Source of the DNA: Sorangium cellulosum So ce56
GTDB taxonomy: Bacteria; Myxococcota_A; Polyangia; Polyangiales; Polyangiaceae
Assembly: GCF_000067165.1 (NCBI RefSeq)
Contig: NC_010162.1
Coordinates: 7,881,001 to 7,945,000, forward strand
DNA: 64,000 nucleotides
Direction of reading: 5' to 3'
Position 1 is the stretch's first letter. Each line of letters begins with the position of its first letter. Positions 39,064 to 48,718 of this stretch are shown here, piece after piece. The notes under the pieces were generated by a model, which had not been told where the DNA came from, did not search any database, and worked only from the letters and a program-made list of their open reading frames with translations. The position numbers were made by a program, and so were the translations under genes.

Positions 39064-40061
39064 GCGGCGCCGACGGACTGCCGCCTTTCGGCGATCGTGG
39101 CGAGCGCCGCGCGCGTCGCGAACGCCAGATCGACGAGCGCGACCTCGCGGCGCTCGCGGCCGCCATCGAGGACGCCGCGATCGAGCAGCGCGACTTCTCG
39201 CACGCGCGCCACCTGCTCCTCGCCCTGCACTACGTGCGCGCTCACGGGCCCGAGGGGGCGCTCGCGCGCATGCGCTCGGCCCTGCAGGCGTTCAACGCGC
39301 GGCACCCGCCGACCAACGGTTACCACGAGACGATCACGGTCGCCTGGCTCACGCTCGTCGCCCGCCACGCCGCCGACCACGGAGGCGCCGCCGTCCACGA
39401 GCTCGCGGAGGGCCTCCTCGACCGCCACCGCAGCAGCAAGGCGCTCTTCGCCCATTACTCTCGCGCGCGGCTGCTCTCGGACGACGCCCGCGCCGCGTTC
39501 GTCGCGCCCGACCTCGCGCCGCTCCCGGCGCCAGGCGACGGCGTGCGCATCCGCCTGGCGACCGAGGCCGATCTCGCGGCGATCGAGGAGATCTATGCGT
39601 TCTACGTCGAGCGCTCGACCTGCACCTTCGCCACCACCGTCCCGACCCCGGCGGAGCGCCGCGCCTGGCTCGCGGCGCACGGCCCCCTGCACCCCGCCAC
39701 CGTGGCCGTCGAGGGCGACGGGACCGTGGTCGGCTGGGGCTCGCTCTCCCAGTGGAACCCGCGCGAGGCCTACGCCCGCTCCGTCGAGAACTCGGTCTAC
39801 GTGCGCGACGGCCTCCACCGGCGGGGGCTCGGGCGCCGCATCCTCGCCGATCTCGTGAGCCGCGCGATCTCGCTCGGCCACCGCACGATCATCGCACAGA
39901 TCGCCGGAGACCAGGCGGCGAGCGTCGCGCTGCACCGCGCGCTCGGGTTCGAGGACGCCGGGGTGCTCCGAGACGTGGGGTACAAGTTCGACCGCTGGCT
40001 CGACGTGATCCTGATGCAGCGGGCGATCCCCTACCAGGCAAGCGATGACCAGCAGCCGTGA
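39060..40061 (+). CDS. two-domain GNAT acetyltransferase, phosphinothricin/arsinothricin type
   Basis: 333 residues starting at GTG overlapping the previous stop. Residues about 1-150 form a helical domain (HARHLLLALHYVRAHGPEG and YHETITVAWLTLVARHA) found as a separate protein in other bacteria. Residues about 160-325 are a GNAT domain: IRLATEADLAAIEEIYAFYV, FATTVPTPAERRAWLA, NSVYVRDGLHRRGLGRRILADLV (acetyl-CoA loop RRGLGR) and LHRALGFEDAGVLRDVGYKF. This matches the phosphinothricin/arsinothricin N-acetyltransferase (PAT/ArsN) group, which inactivates glutamine mimics. It could be self-resistance for an arsenical or phosphonate product. The fusion itself is unusual. Confidence 0.8.
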   Translation: MSGADGLPPFGDRGERRARRERQIDERDLAALAAAIEDAAIEQRDFSHARHLLLALHYVRAHGPEGALARMRSALQAFNARHPPTNGYHETITVAWLTLVARHAADHGGAAVHELAEGLLDRHRSSKALFAHYSRARLLSDDARAAFVAPDLAPLPAPGDGVRIRLATEADLAAIEEIYAFYVERSTCTFATTVPTPAERRAWLAAHGPLHPATVAVEGDGTVVGWGSLSQWNPREAYARSVENSVYVRDGLHRRGLGRRILADLVSRAISLGHRTIIAQIAGDQAASVALHRALGFEDAGVLRDVGYKFDRWLDVILMQRAIPYQASDDQQP

Positions 40062-40277
40062 AACGGCGTGCACGCCCGCGGCCACCACAAATTGGCGCTG
40101 GCGCCCGCGGTCCACGTGCACGCGCCTCGACACCCGGAGCGGAACAGGCCGCGCCCCGGGGGCTCGGACGCGACGAGCCCGGCGAACGGCGGCGGCCCCG
40201 AGACATAGGGAGATGGATAGAAGACAGACATGACCTCCTCCATCATCCTGATGTGATCGCCGTCGTAACGGCTGAGC

Positions 40278-40553
40278 TCATAGCAACCCAGCGGGTTCTC
40301 CAGCACGTTCGTCGTTGATGCCGGAGCTCAGGAACGGGTGGATGAGGTAGCCGTTCGCGCTGTGCGTCTCCACCCCGTCGAGCCCCGCCGCCTTCGCGCG
40401 CCGCGCCCCGTCGGCGAAGCGCTGGATCGTATATTTGACCTCCTCCCTGGTCATGGACCGGCAGAGGAACCCGTTGAACGGCTCGGTCTCGCTGGTCGAG
40501 CTCTGCGCCCGGAACGAGAGGTTCTCTGCGCCGCCGACGTCCTGCTGGCGCAC
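40278..40553 (-). pseudogene. old yellow enzyme fragment
   Basis: A piece of an NADH:flavin oxidoreductase: MTREEVKYTIQRFADGARR, AAGLDGVETHSANGYLIHPF and LSSGINDER are characteristic. Only about 55 recognisable residues remain; the FMN-binding barrel before and after is gone and the frame is closed by unrelated sequence. The remnant lies in a zone of decayed genes (40062-43409). Confidence 0.75.
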
Positions 40554-41009
40554 CCACCAAACATTGCATTTCGAGGCTCAATACAACGCTTTCACGCTCG
40601 CTGTCTACGCTTCGCAGCCCGGAGTCTGCCCGCCGGACCACACGGCACTCGCTTCCGGCTGGGGGCTGGCCTTGGCCGGAGAGGCCCGCAGGACCTCCAT
40701 GGATTCCATCGCAAGGTCTCAGCTTTTCTACATGATCTTCCTCCTCGCCCAGGCTTTGCCTGGCGCACCCAAGGCGCAAATCGATGGATTCTCCTCCGTG
40801 AGGCACGCCCGCGCGCGCCTCTCGCCGAGGCGATCTGCCGGGCACGAACGAGAGCGCGGATTCGAAGGAGTCATGACGTCGCTACCACAGCCACCCTCAC
40901 CGTGGTAGCTTTTGCAGTGGGGCCCACGCCGCCTCCTCCGGGGCGCGGGGCCTGGCTTTTGCTCGGTGTGGAGCGATCGCAAGCGATGCCAGGGGGGAGG
41001 TAGAACGTC

Positions 41010-42395
41010 ATGTCAGAGCAGGACCAAACGGCGGAATTCCAAGTCAAGCCATGGGCGCCTTTGTCAACGCCCATGGCCCCGATCGCCATCGTGTTGACCG
41101 GCGCGGGGGCTCGCGGCGCATACGAGGCCGGCTTCGTTTCCAGGCTGCTGCTCGAGCTCAAAAAAACTCGACCTACAATTCTCATCGGCACCAGCGCCGG
41201 CGCCATCAACGCAGCCCTGCTCGCGTCGCTGGCCGCCAGGACCCCGGAGGAGGCCAGCAACGAGCTCGTGGAGCGCTGGCAACGCATCCACAAAGAGATG
41301 GTCCTCGGCCCTGTCTTGCGTTCCTTGCTCTACGCCGGCGCAAAGTACGTCACCGGCGTGCTGGCCGGCACGAACGGCCCCACGAGCTTGCTCGATACGA
41401 GACCGCTGCGGACCAGCCTCGCGGACCCGGCCTTGATCGACTGGGATGTCATCCACGACAATCTGCAAGTCAGGCCCACGGACTGCGAGAGCGACGGGAG
41501 GGTGGACGGCAGCCTGCAAGTCAGGCCCAAGGACTGCAGGAGCAACGGGAGGGCGGACCGCAACATGCCCATGATCGATGTGCTCGCGGTTGCCACGACC
41601 GAGTCCGGGTCGGGGCGAACCAAAATATTCTACCAGATGGGCACCAACAGCTGTGCGAGAGCACCACGGAACGACGACGATCGGGCCATCGACTACGTCC
41701 GCACCCGGCTGTCTCCGGACCACGTGCTGGCGTCGGCCGCGATCCCGGTCCTGTTCCCTCCGACCCGGATCGGCTCGCCGGCTCGCGGCCGCTTCTACGT
41801 CGACGGTGGCGTGCGCCTCAACGCACCGCTGCAGCCCGCGCTCGCTTTCGGCGCCAAGGGCATCATCGTGGTCTCGACGGATTCACGGCGATATGGGGCG
41901 TCCGCAGCGGTGAACATCCACGAATGGCCATCGCTGCAGGATCACGTATTGCAGTTGATGCGCGTGATCACCTCCGATCGCATGATCGAGGAGGTTCGCA
42001 AGCAGGTGGAAGAGAACTACGTTGCCCAGCAGCAAGGCGCCCCCTTCACGCCCATCATCTTCGGCGGCCCATCAGGGCAAGAAAATGTCGGCTCGGTGGC
42101 GGCGAGAGCCCTGGAGGACATCCTGCGTGGCAAGCGCAAGCTGAAGCATCGCGACCTCTGGCTCCTTTACTTGCTCACCTCCGTGAGCCCATACAGCCGT
42201 CCCGATGTGCTCAGCTATGTGCTGTTCAACCCGCAGTTCATCAGCGCCGCGGTACGGGCGGGCGTTCAAGACGCCGATGCGCTCATCGAAGACGCCAAGA
42301 CGTACAGCGAAGGCGAGGATACGGAGCAAAGCCTCTGGAACGTGCTGCAGATGAGGGAACACGCGAAGGTGCACCGTTCGCAGCCATGCACGTGA
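41010..42395 (+). CDS. patatin-like phospholipase
   Basis: 461 residues. Oxyanion motif GAGARGAYEAGF, nucleophile elbow GTSAG and catalytic aspartate in DGGVRLNAPL define the Ser-Asp dyad of the patatin lipase family, which cleaves acyl chains from phospholipids. No signal peptide, so it is probably cytoplasmic or delivered by a secretion system. A tandem 17-residue duplication (LQVRPTDCESDGRVDGS then LQVRPKDCRSNGRADRN) lies near residue 152, encoded by two 51-base copies. GGGGAGG is correctly placed before the ATG. Flanked by pseudogenes but itself intact. Confidence 0.88.
   Translation: MSEQDQTAEFQVKPWAPLSTPMAPIAIVLTGAGARGAYEAGFVSRLLLELKKTRPTILIGTSAGAINAALLASLAARTPEEASNELVERWQRIHKEMVLGPVLRSLLYAGAKYVTGVLAGTNGPTSLLDTRPLRTSLADPALIDWDVIHDNLQVRPTDCESDGRVDGSLQVRPKDCRSNGRADRNMPMIDVLAVATTESGSGRTKIFYQMGTNSCARAPRNDDDRAIDYVRTRLSPDHVLASAAIPVLFPPTRIGSPARGRFYVDGGVRLNAPLQPALAFGAKGIIVVSTDSRRYGASAAVNIHEWPSLQDHVLQLMRVITSDRMIEEVRKQVEENYVAQQQGAPFTPIIFGGPSGQENVGSVAARALEDILRGKRKLKHRDLWLLYLLTSVSPYSRPDVLSYVLFNPQFISAAVRAGVQDADALIEDAKTYSEGEDTEQSLWNVLQMREHAKVHRSQPCT
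41464..41565 (+). repeat. 51-bp tandem duplication in the patatin gene
   Basis: Two copies starting at about 41464 and 41515, both containing gcaagtcaggccca and gactgc, in frame and adding 17 residues. Differences at several positions show that the duplication is not fresh. Confidence 0.85.
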
Positions 42396-42998
42396 GCGTT
42401 CGCCGCCTGCCTGCCATGGTTGAATCCGCTGAACATCGCCCGGATCGCCTGCTGCGTCGCGCGGTGAGGCCGCCGGACGGCCGTCCGCCGCCCTCCCGTG
42501 CTCGCCCTCGGGCACCGCCTCGGCGCTCGCGCTCGGCCCGCGCCAGACCTACGACGCAGGCATGCGCCCCACCGTGCTCCTCTGGGACATCGACGGCGCG
42601 GTCTCCGTCGCCATCACCTTTTTCACCGAGCGGTTGATCCAGCGGTCGTCGAGCGGCTGAGCCTCATCGTGCTAGATCATTGAGGGAGGTTCAGGCGATG
42701 CAACACCCGTTCGAGTTCATTCCAGCAGATCGACGTACACCGCTCTTGTGGTCACTGCTAGGTCTCGCGCTCGCGAGCGGTGCGGCACAGAGTGTCGCCG
42801 ACAGGCGCCTGCGGACGAAGGCTGCGCCGTAGTGGATCATCTCATTCGAGCTGGCGGGGACCAGGGCGCGTGTCCGCCGCATCCCGCGCGCCGAGCGCAG
42901 AGAGCAGCGACACCAACCTGTTCTCACCAACATTCAGAGCCAAGAGGGGCACAAAGGCATTTCCTGATATATCCAGGACGCTGGACCTGCTCGGCACG
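42396..42998. other. degenerate region between patatin and lipase remnant
   Basis: About 600 bases without an intact gene. It contains the HAD fragment at 42562-42660 (listed) and otherwise frames of low coding quality. Confidence 0.45.
42562..42660 (+). pseudogene. HAD-superfamily phosphatase N-terminal fragment
   Basis: A 32-codon frame beginning MRPTVLLWDIDGAV. TVLLWDIDG is the HAD nucleophile motif; the normal continuation is lost after about 15 residues and a stop follows. Most likely a remnant. Confidence 0.5.
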
Positions 42999-43409
42999 AT
43001 GAACCGGAACACCAACAAGGGCTACGACGAAGCGATCGCGTATGCCCTCTCGCTCGCGTCGGCCTGGTCGTACGCGGACCCGCACACGCTCCACGACGTC
43101 ATGAACAGCATCGGGTTCGAGAATCGATGCTACTCAATCTCGCTGAGCAACGACGCCCTCTCCGTGCACACGAGCGCGTCGCTCCTCCAGCACGTCGACG
43201 GCTCTGCAGCGATCCTGTGCTTCCGCGGCACGGAGCCGACCAACATCATCAACTGGCTCACCGACGCCAGCGTCGCGCCGGAGCGCTTCCACACGTGGGG
43301 GGCCGTGCACGGCGGCTTCTATCGCAGCCTCATGCCGATGTCGCGCTACATCGCCTGCCGCCTGACGAGGGCGATTCGAGCGCCGCGAGCTGGCCGCACA
43401 GGTACGTGA
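42999..43409 (+). pseudogene. truncated class 3 lipase
   Basis: 136 codons resembling the N-terminal half of fungal-type (class 3) lipases: NKGYDEAIAYALSLASAWSY, then AAILCFRGTEPTNIINWLTD and GGFYRSLMPM. The frame switches to unrelated Arg-rich sequence before the GxSxG nucleophile elbow, so the catalytic part is missing. Probably non-functional. Confidence 0.7.
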
Positions 43410-43628
43410 ACGTCTCCCATCAATCGCTGCGGCTGTACCGATCGGAGTTCGGTTGAGCTAGAGGCCGTGGACGCCGACGTCCGACGCCCACAACCGAGGC
43501 CGCGTCAGCCGGCGAAAGCACCCAGCGCCGGCGACGGCGCCACGAGACGCCACGGTGAGAGCCACCGTGGCCGTGCCCCGAGCTGACGAGCAGATCCGCA
43601 TGGCCCCCGGAGAGCCCCGCGCGCCGGC

Positions 43629-45524
43629 TCAGCCGCGGGCGTCTGCGAGGATGACGTCGGCGGCCTTCTCGGCGATCATCATGACCGCGCTGACGATGAA
43701 GAACCCCGGGATCCGCGGGAAGACCGACGCGTCGACGACGCGCAGGCCCTGCGTCCCGTGGACCCGGAAGTCGCTCGTGAGGACGCCATCCTGCTCCCGA
43801 GGGCCGATGGCGCACGAGCACGAGGCGTGATGGCCCCACGCGTTGTCGCGGACGAAGCCCTTGAGGTCATCGTCCGACTGGACGTGGTCGCCCGGGAGCT
43901 CCTCCTCGGCGATGAGCCCCTCCTTCTTGAGCGGAGCCGTCAGGGTGCGAACGAACTTGATGCCCGCGACCATCGACTCGAGGTCCTCTCCGCGGGTGTC
44001 GCCGCCCTCTTCGAAATAGCGGAAGTTGATCTCCGGGGTGTCGCGCGGATCGGCCGACCGCAGCGTCACCTCGCCCGCCCGGTTCTCGGTGTGCGCCTTG
44101 AGGATCGCCCACGTCAGGTAGTTGAGGTGCTTGGGGCCATCCGCCGAGTAGCCCGGGAAATAGCCCATGAACCGCCCCAGGAGCGCGAAGCAGAACAGGT
44201 CCGGCAGCGGTCGCTCGGGGACCGACCGATTGATGACCGCCAGCACGGAGCCGTTGGTCGTGTAGACGCCCGCTCGATGCGTCGCCCATTGCCGGTACTG
44301 GGGGTCGCCGGGAGAGTAGCGGGCACCTTTGAGGACGTCCCAGTGATCGAAGCTCATGCGGTTGACGACGCCCACCTCGTAGCGATCCTGCAGGTTCTTG
44401 CCCACGCCCCGCAGATCGACGCGCACCGCGATGCCGTGGCGCTCCAGCTCGTCGCGCGGGCCGACGCCGGAGAGCATCAGCAGCTGAGGCGTGTTGAAGG
44501 CCCCGCCTGCCAGGATCACCTCGCGCGACGCGCGTAGGGTGCGACGCTCGCCGTTCTCCTCCGCGGGGTTCGCGCCGGCGCGGTAGAGCCGGGCGCCCTT
44601 CTGGTACTCGACGCCGACCGCCCGGTTTTGCTCGTCGAACAGCACGCGCGTGACCAGCGCGTTGAGCTCGATCTTGAGACGATCGGGGTAGCGCCTCGCG
44701 ACGTCGAGGACCCGCTCGCGGGGCCCGCTGCGCTGGTGGTTGCGGGTCGTGAGCGGGAGGTAGCGCACGCCCGTGGCGTTCACCCGCACCGACCGCCAGT
44801 CGTTGGGGTCGGCCTTGCCCTGGAACAGGCTGCGCAGGCGCTCGATCGGCGTGGTGACCGCATGAGATGCCCTGTACGCCGACTCGAGGAGGAACCGCAC
44901 GAGATCGCGGTCCCCGAGGGCCACTTTCGGGATCGCCTTCTCGGTTTGCAGCCACCCGCTCCACCCGTGCCGCGTCGGATTGAACCCGAACATGCTCAGG
45001 AAGCGGTGAAACGGCCGGTGGTGGCAGTTCTCGAGCAGCTCGAAGTAGCCGCGCATCTTGTCCGCGCGCCAGGAGGCGTCCCCGGTGAGCTCGGCGATGT
45101 GATCCCAGTCATCGTTCTGCGGATAGACCAGGATCATCGCGTTGTGCGCGGTGCAGCCGCCCAGCGTCCCGGCCCGGGGATAGAGCACGCCGCGCGTCGG
45201 GTTGCCCTGCCACGTCTCGCGGTACTTGGGGTCGCGCCGCTGCTGTTCTTCGTTCGCGTAGTGGCGCACGAAGAAGTCCCACTTGATCGCGTTGTTCTCC
45301 GATGCGAGGGAGTGAAACACCGGCACGTCGTAGTCGTCGGGCAGGCGGTTCTTGTCGGGCTGGAAGGCGTCGCCGCCCGAGAGGGCGCGCGGATCACCCC
45401 CCGCCTCGAGCAGGACGACGGTGTGCCCCGCTTCGGCCAGACGCGCCGCGACCGTCCCGCCGCCGGCTCCAGACCCGACGACCACATACTCGTAGTCGCC
45501 CCGTGCGCCCTGTTCACCTATCAT
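43629..45524 (-). CDS. GMC family FAD-dependent oxidoreductase
   Basis: 631 residues. The ADP-binding motif YVVVGSGAGGGTVAARLAEAG opens the protein; GTLGGCTAHNAMI, the GMC signature VILAGGAFNTPQLLMLSGVG, and the catalytic-histidine region NAWGHHASCSCAIG near the end are typical of the glucose-methanol-choline family. It oxidises an alcohol (choline-, sugar- or sterol-like). No Tat or Sec signal is evident. The upstream neighbour on the same strand is a two-heme cytochrome c lipoprotein, as in membrane-bound alcohol and fructose dehydrogenase systems, so electrons probably pass to that cytochrome. Substrate cannot be read from sequence. Confidence 0.9.
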   Translation of the reverse strand: MIGEQGARGDYEYVVVGSGAGGGTVAARLAEAGHTVVLLEAGGDPRALSGGDAFQPDKNRLPDDYDVPVFHSLASENNAIKWDFFVRHYANEEQQRRDPKYRETWQGNPTRGVLYPRAGTLGGCTAHNAMILVYPQNDDWDHIAELTGDASWRADKMRGYFELLENCHHRPFHRFLSMFGFNPTRHGWSGWLQTEKAIPKVALGDRDLVRFLLESAYRASHAVTTPIERLRSLFQGKADPNDWRSVRVNATGVRYLPLTTRNHQRSGPRERVLDVARRYPDRLKIELNALVTRVLFDEQNRAVGVEYQKGARLYRAGANPAEENGERRTLRASREVILAGGAFNTPQLLMLSGVGPRDELERHGIAVRVDLRGVGKNLQDRYEVGVVNRMSFDHWDVLKGARYSPGDPQYRQWATHRAGVYTTNGSVLAVINRSVPERPLPDLFCFALLGRFMGYFPGYSADGPKHLNYLTWAILKAHTENRAGEVTLRSADPRDTPEINFRYFEEGGDTRGEDLESMVAGIKFVRTLTAPLKKEGLIAEEELPGDHVQSDDDLKGFVRDNAWGHHASCSCAIGPREQDGVLTSDFRVHGTQGLRVVDASVFPRIPGFFIVSAVMMIAEKAADVILADARG

Positions 45525-45602
45525 GTTCCGTCCTCCGCTTGGCGCGCGGAGATCCGGCCCACCGTGGCCGGACCCCGCGCACTCTCCATGGCCGGCCTGT
45601 GA

Positions 45603-48050
45603 CTAGAAGGTCTTCAGGAACTCGATCAGCGCGCGCTTGTCGTCGTCGCTCAGCCCGGGCTCCTGGGCGAAATACGAGGTGCCAAAGTAATGGCCCCGGT
45701 TCACCACGAAGTCGGGGCACTGGCTGAGCTCGAGCAGCGGCGCCGCGAGATCCGCGAACACCTTGCGCGCCTCCTCGTCGCTCGCGCCGCGCGGCAAGGA
45801 ATCCAGGTCGTGCTTGATCCTGAGCAGCACGGCGAGGAGCTTCTTGTCGTGGGCGAGGCGCTCCGCGAGATCCGGGCTCCTCGATCTCAGCGCCAGGTTG
45901 GCCAGCAGGTTGACCGGCGTGCCCTTCGGGATCGGCCCGATCTCGATCCCCGCGTCGCGCACCAGCCAGGGCGCGATCCGCTGGAGCGGACTGAGCAATG
46001 GCCGCAGGTGGTCGGGCAAGAAGCCAGCGGGCACGCGCAGGTAGCTCCTGTCGGTCGTCCGATCGATGATGCCTGGCACCTTGCCGCCGAGGACCGGGTC
46101 CTTCTCGCGCCTCTCGGGCCAGAGCATCTTCTCGATCGCGTCCTCGAAGGACTGCATTCGCGCCTCCACCGAGGGGCTCGGGTTGAACTTTCCCACCGTG
46201 TTGTTCAGGAGGAACGGCGCGGTCGACCACACGCTGATCAGCGACGGCACGCGCGTGTAGCCCCGGCCGCCGCCCGGCATCTTGTACGGGTGCGGCTCAC
46301 CCGTGATCGGGTCGTGCACCGTGATCGTGCCGACGGGCGGCAAGGACTTGTACGAGTGCGAGGAGAAGTCCTCCCAGATGTCGCCAGCGAGCGCGTTCGT
46401 CGCGAGGGGGCTGCACGCGTTGGTCTCGAGCAGCGTGACGGGGATCCGCAGATCGTTCGACATGAAGTTGTCCTCGAGGAAGTCCTCCTTGAGGACGATC
46501 TCCCGCATCTCCCTCTTGAACTCGTCGGTCTTCGTCCACTCCCAGTAACGCTCGAAGCAGGTGAGGTATCCCGGGCCGGCGCAGCCGTCCGGGTCCAGCC
46601 CCGGCACCTTGGCGGGGACCTTGCTCGAGTGGCACCTCGCGCAGCGCTCGGCGAAGACCTCCTTGCCGCGGGTCAGCTTCGCCGTGTCCGCCGTCAGGTA
46701 CCCCGCGCCCCCGGGCGCGTCCTTGAGCTTGTGCGGCGTGGAGCTCTTGAGGAAAAACAGCGCTGTGTCGGGGGTCTGGTTCTCGGTCGCCTCCCAGTAC
46801 GTCGAGTTCTTGCGCGCGACCGCGATCTCGATGGGGCTCGTGGGCTTGCCGCCGACCAGCGCGTTGAAGTGCAGCAGCCACTCCTCGCTGAACTCACCGA
46901 TGTTCAGGTACACGCGGTTGAGCGATCCCAGCGCGCCGACGGAGTCGGCGCCGTCCTTGAGCACGCGCGGCGCCCAGGCTGTCGAGGGTGCCTTGAAGAA
47001 CTGCGTCAGCGGCCCCCCCTTGAAGAAGTCGTTGAACTGCTTGTTGTTCAGCTCGCCCCCGCCCAGCATCTCCATGCCCCAGCGCTTGGCGTGCCGCAGC
47101 CGCGAGCCCAGCCCGTAGATGGCGTTCATCGTGCGCGGGTTGGTGATGTAGTCGGTGGAGACGAGCGACGTGTCCAGCGAGCCCGGCCTCGACGCGTGGA
47201 ACACCTGGTAGGGGAAGCTCGTCGGATCCGCGTCCCAGGTGAAGATCCGGTCCCACCAGAAGTACTGGGCGCCGACGGTGGAGCTGAGGTTCTCCCAGCT
47301 CGGGTTCTCGGGATCGACGGGCGGATTGGTCGGGCTCGGGCCGACATGGCAGAACGCGCACGCCATGCCGATGCGGTAGGGCTTCACCAGATCCCTGGAG
47401 TAGTAGTAGCTCGGATCCTCGTAGTACCGCACCGGATCCCACTTCGCCGCGGCCGCCTTGTCGAATTTGGGATTCGGGAAGAGCCGCATACCCACGATGC
47501 CGGTGGCATAACCGTAGAAGGAGCCTACCGGAACGGTCTTGCCACGCGCGCCGATGACCACTCCCGGGTACTTCTCCTCGTTCTCGAACGGATCCGGAGG
47601 ACAGTCCGCGCGCCGCTTGTCAAGCCACAGGCCGAATCGCTCCGGGTCTGGTCCCGTGGCCCGCTCGAAGCAAGGCTCGTTCACCAGGCCGAGGTAGCTC
47701 CAGCGGTTGTCACGGCTGAACTTGAGCTTCGGATGGGACGATACCGTCTTCAAGAAGTCGAGATTTCCCTTGCTGAGCATCGAGATCTCGTCCCAAAAGC
47801 GGTCGTTGCCGGCCGACCACACGTTCCATGTATTGCGCCCCTTGATCTCTTCCCCGGTCAGGGCGATGCCGCCGTCCATGTCATGGAAGTAGTCCTCATC
47901 CGCAGCGCTGAACGAGGCGGGCGTACGGCGTACGCTCCGCGCCTCGTCGAGCACATGCCCTGGTCGCGGTTTCTTGCAGCCAGCGAGGGCCAATGAGCAC
48001 ACGACCAAAAGGACGCCGCGCGAGATCATGTCGTGGATCGTGATAGCCAT
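45603..48050 (-). CDS. two-heme cytochrome c lipoprotein
   Basis: 815 residues. A signal peptide ends in the lipobox SLALAGC. Two c-type haem sites, CAFCH and CARCH, lie about 260 residues apart, with candidate Met ligands in the loops after each. The long regions around and after them (WSAGNDRFWDEISML; RTMNAIYGLGSRLRHAKRWG; VPSLISVWSTAPFLLNNTVGK) are conserved in large cytochromes that partner GMC oxidoreductases. Anchored in a membrane facing the periplasm. GGAAGG sits before the ATG at 48050. The gap to the GMC gene is 78 bases, so they form an operon. Confidence 0.88.
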   Translation of the reverse strand: MAITIHDMISRGVLLVVCSLALAGCKKPRPGHVLDEARSVRRTPASFSAADEDYFHDMDGGIALTGEEIKGRNTWNVWSAGNDRFWDEISMLSKGNLDFLKTVSSHPKLKFSRDNRWSYLGLVNEPCFERATGPDPERFGLWLDKRRADCPPDPFENEEKYPGVVIGARGKTVPVGSFYGYATGIVGMRLFPNPKFDKAAAAKWDPVRYYEDPSYYYSRDLVKPYRIGMACAFCHVGPSPTNPPVDPENPSWENLSSTVGAQYFWWDRIFTWDADPTSFPYQVFHASRPGSLDTSLVSTDYITNPRTMNAIYGLGSRLRHAKRWGMEMLGGGELNNKQFNDFFKGGPLTQFFKAPSTAWAPRVLKDGADSVGALGSLNRVYLNIGEFSEEWLLHFNALVGGKPTSPIEIAVARKNSTYWEATENQTPDTALFFLKSSTPHKLKDAPGGAGYLTADTAKLTRGKEVFAERCARCHSSKVPAKVPGLDPDGCAGPGYLTCFERYWEWTKTDEFKREMREIVLKEDFLEDNFMSNDLRIPVTLLETNACSPLATNALAGDIWEDFSSHSYKSLPPVGTITVHDPITGEPHPYKMPGGGRGYTRVPSLISVWSTAPFLLNNTVGKFNPSPSVEARMQSFEDAIEKMLWPERREKDPVLGGKVPGIIDRTTDRSYLRVPAGFLPDHLRPLLSPLQRIAPWLVRDAGIEIGPIPKGTPVNLLANLALRSRSPDLAERLAHDKKLLAVLLRIKHDLDSLPRGASDEEARKVFADLAAPLLELSQCPDFVVNRGHYFGTSYFAQEPGLSDDDKRALIEFLKTF

Positions 48051-48718
48051 CGTCCTTCCCCTCCAGCAAAGGACAGTCCTCGGAATTTGCGAATGGAATA
48101 CGGCGCCTCTCGCGCCAAGGCTGCGGCCGAACAGGTTGACGATGCGACCGGCGTTCTCGCAACGTTCGCTCGGCTCGACAGGCCGGCGGTCGGTCGGTCT
48201 TCGCCCGCTTCATCCGCAGGAGCGTCCATCCCCCGCTCGCGGATCCTTGGGTTCTGGCGTCGTCGACACAAACGCCGAACCACGCCGCGTCACACCGCGG
48301 CGCCTTGCCTTGCACCGGGTGTGTCACATCGCCTCAGCAGACGCAAATGGAGCGGCGCAGTGCGCTCGAGCGAGGGCGGATATGCAAGCTTCGCCCAGAC
48401 AGCCGCGGCGCCGACATCGACGGAGGATTCGACGTCATGAGGGGCGGCTCGCCCGGGGCGCACGCGAGTCGGCGCGGGCGCTCCAACCGGCCTCGTGGCA
48501 TGGCGGTCGCCATGCCACGGGAGGCCACGTGGACAGCGGCGCCACGCACAAGGAGCTCGGCAGCCGTGGAGAGACGGGTCGAGTCAGCAGCGATGAAGAA
48601 GGCGGAGCATGAGAATCACGAGCACACGCCGCTCCGCTACCTGCGCACCTCGCAGGTGGCCGCCCCGGGCACGGAGTTCGATTGAGGGGGCGGATCCCGC
48701 CGAGCTCCGGCGGGCGCG
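48051..48718. other. intergenic region
   Basis: About 670 bases between divergent and convergent genes without a defended gene except the small frame at 48593-48685. Several short frames are open on both strands but with poor codon bias. Confidence 0.4.
48593..48685 (+). CDS. possible small protein
   Basis: 30 residues (MKKAEHENHEHTPLRYLRT, then SQVAAPGTEFD). Codons mostly end in G or C. It could be a real small protein or the tail of a decayed gene, since the same frame is open upstream. No Shine-Dalgarno is clear. Confidence 0.25.
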   Translation: MKKAEHENHEHTPLRYLRTSQVAAPGTEFD

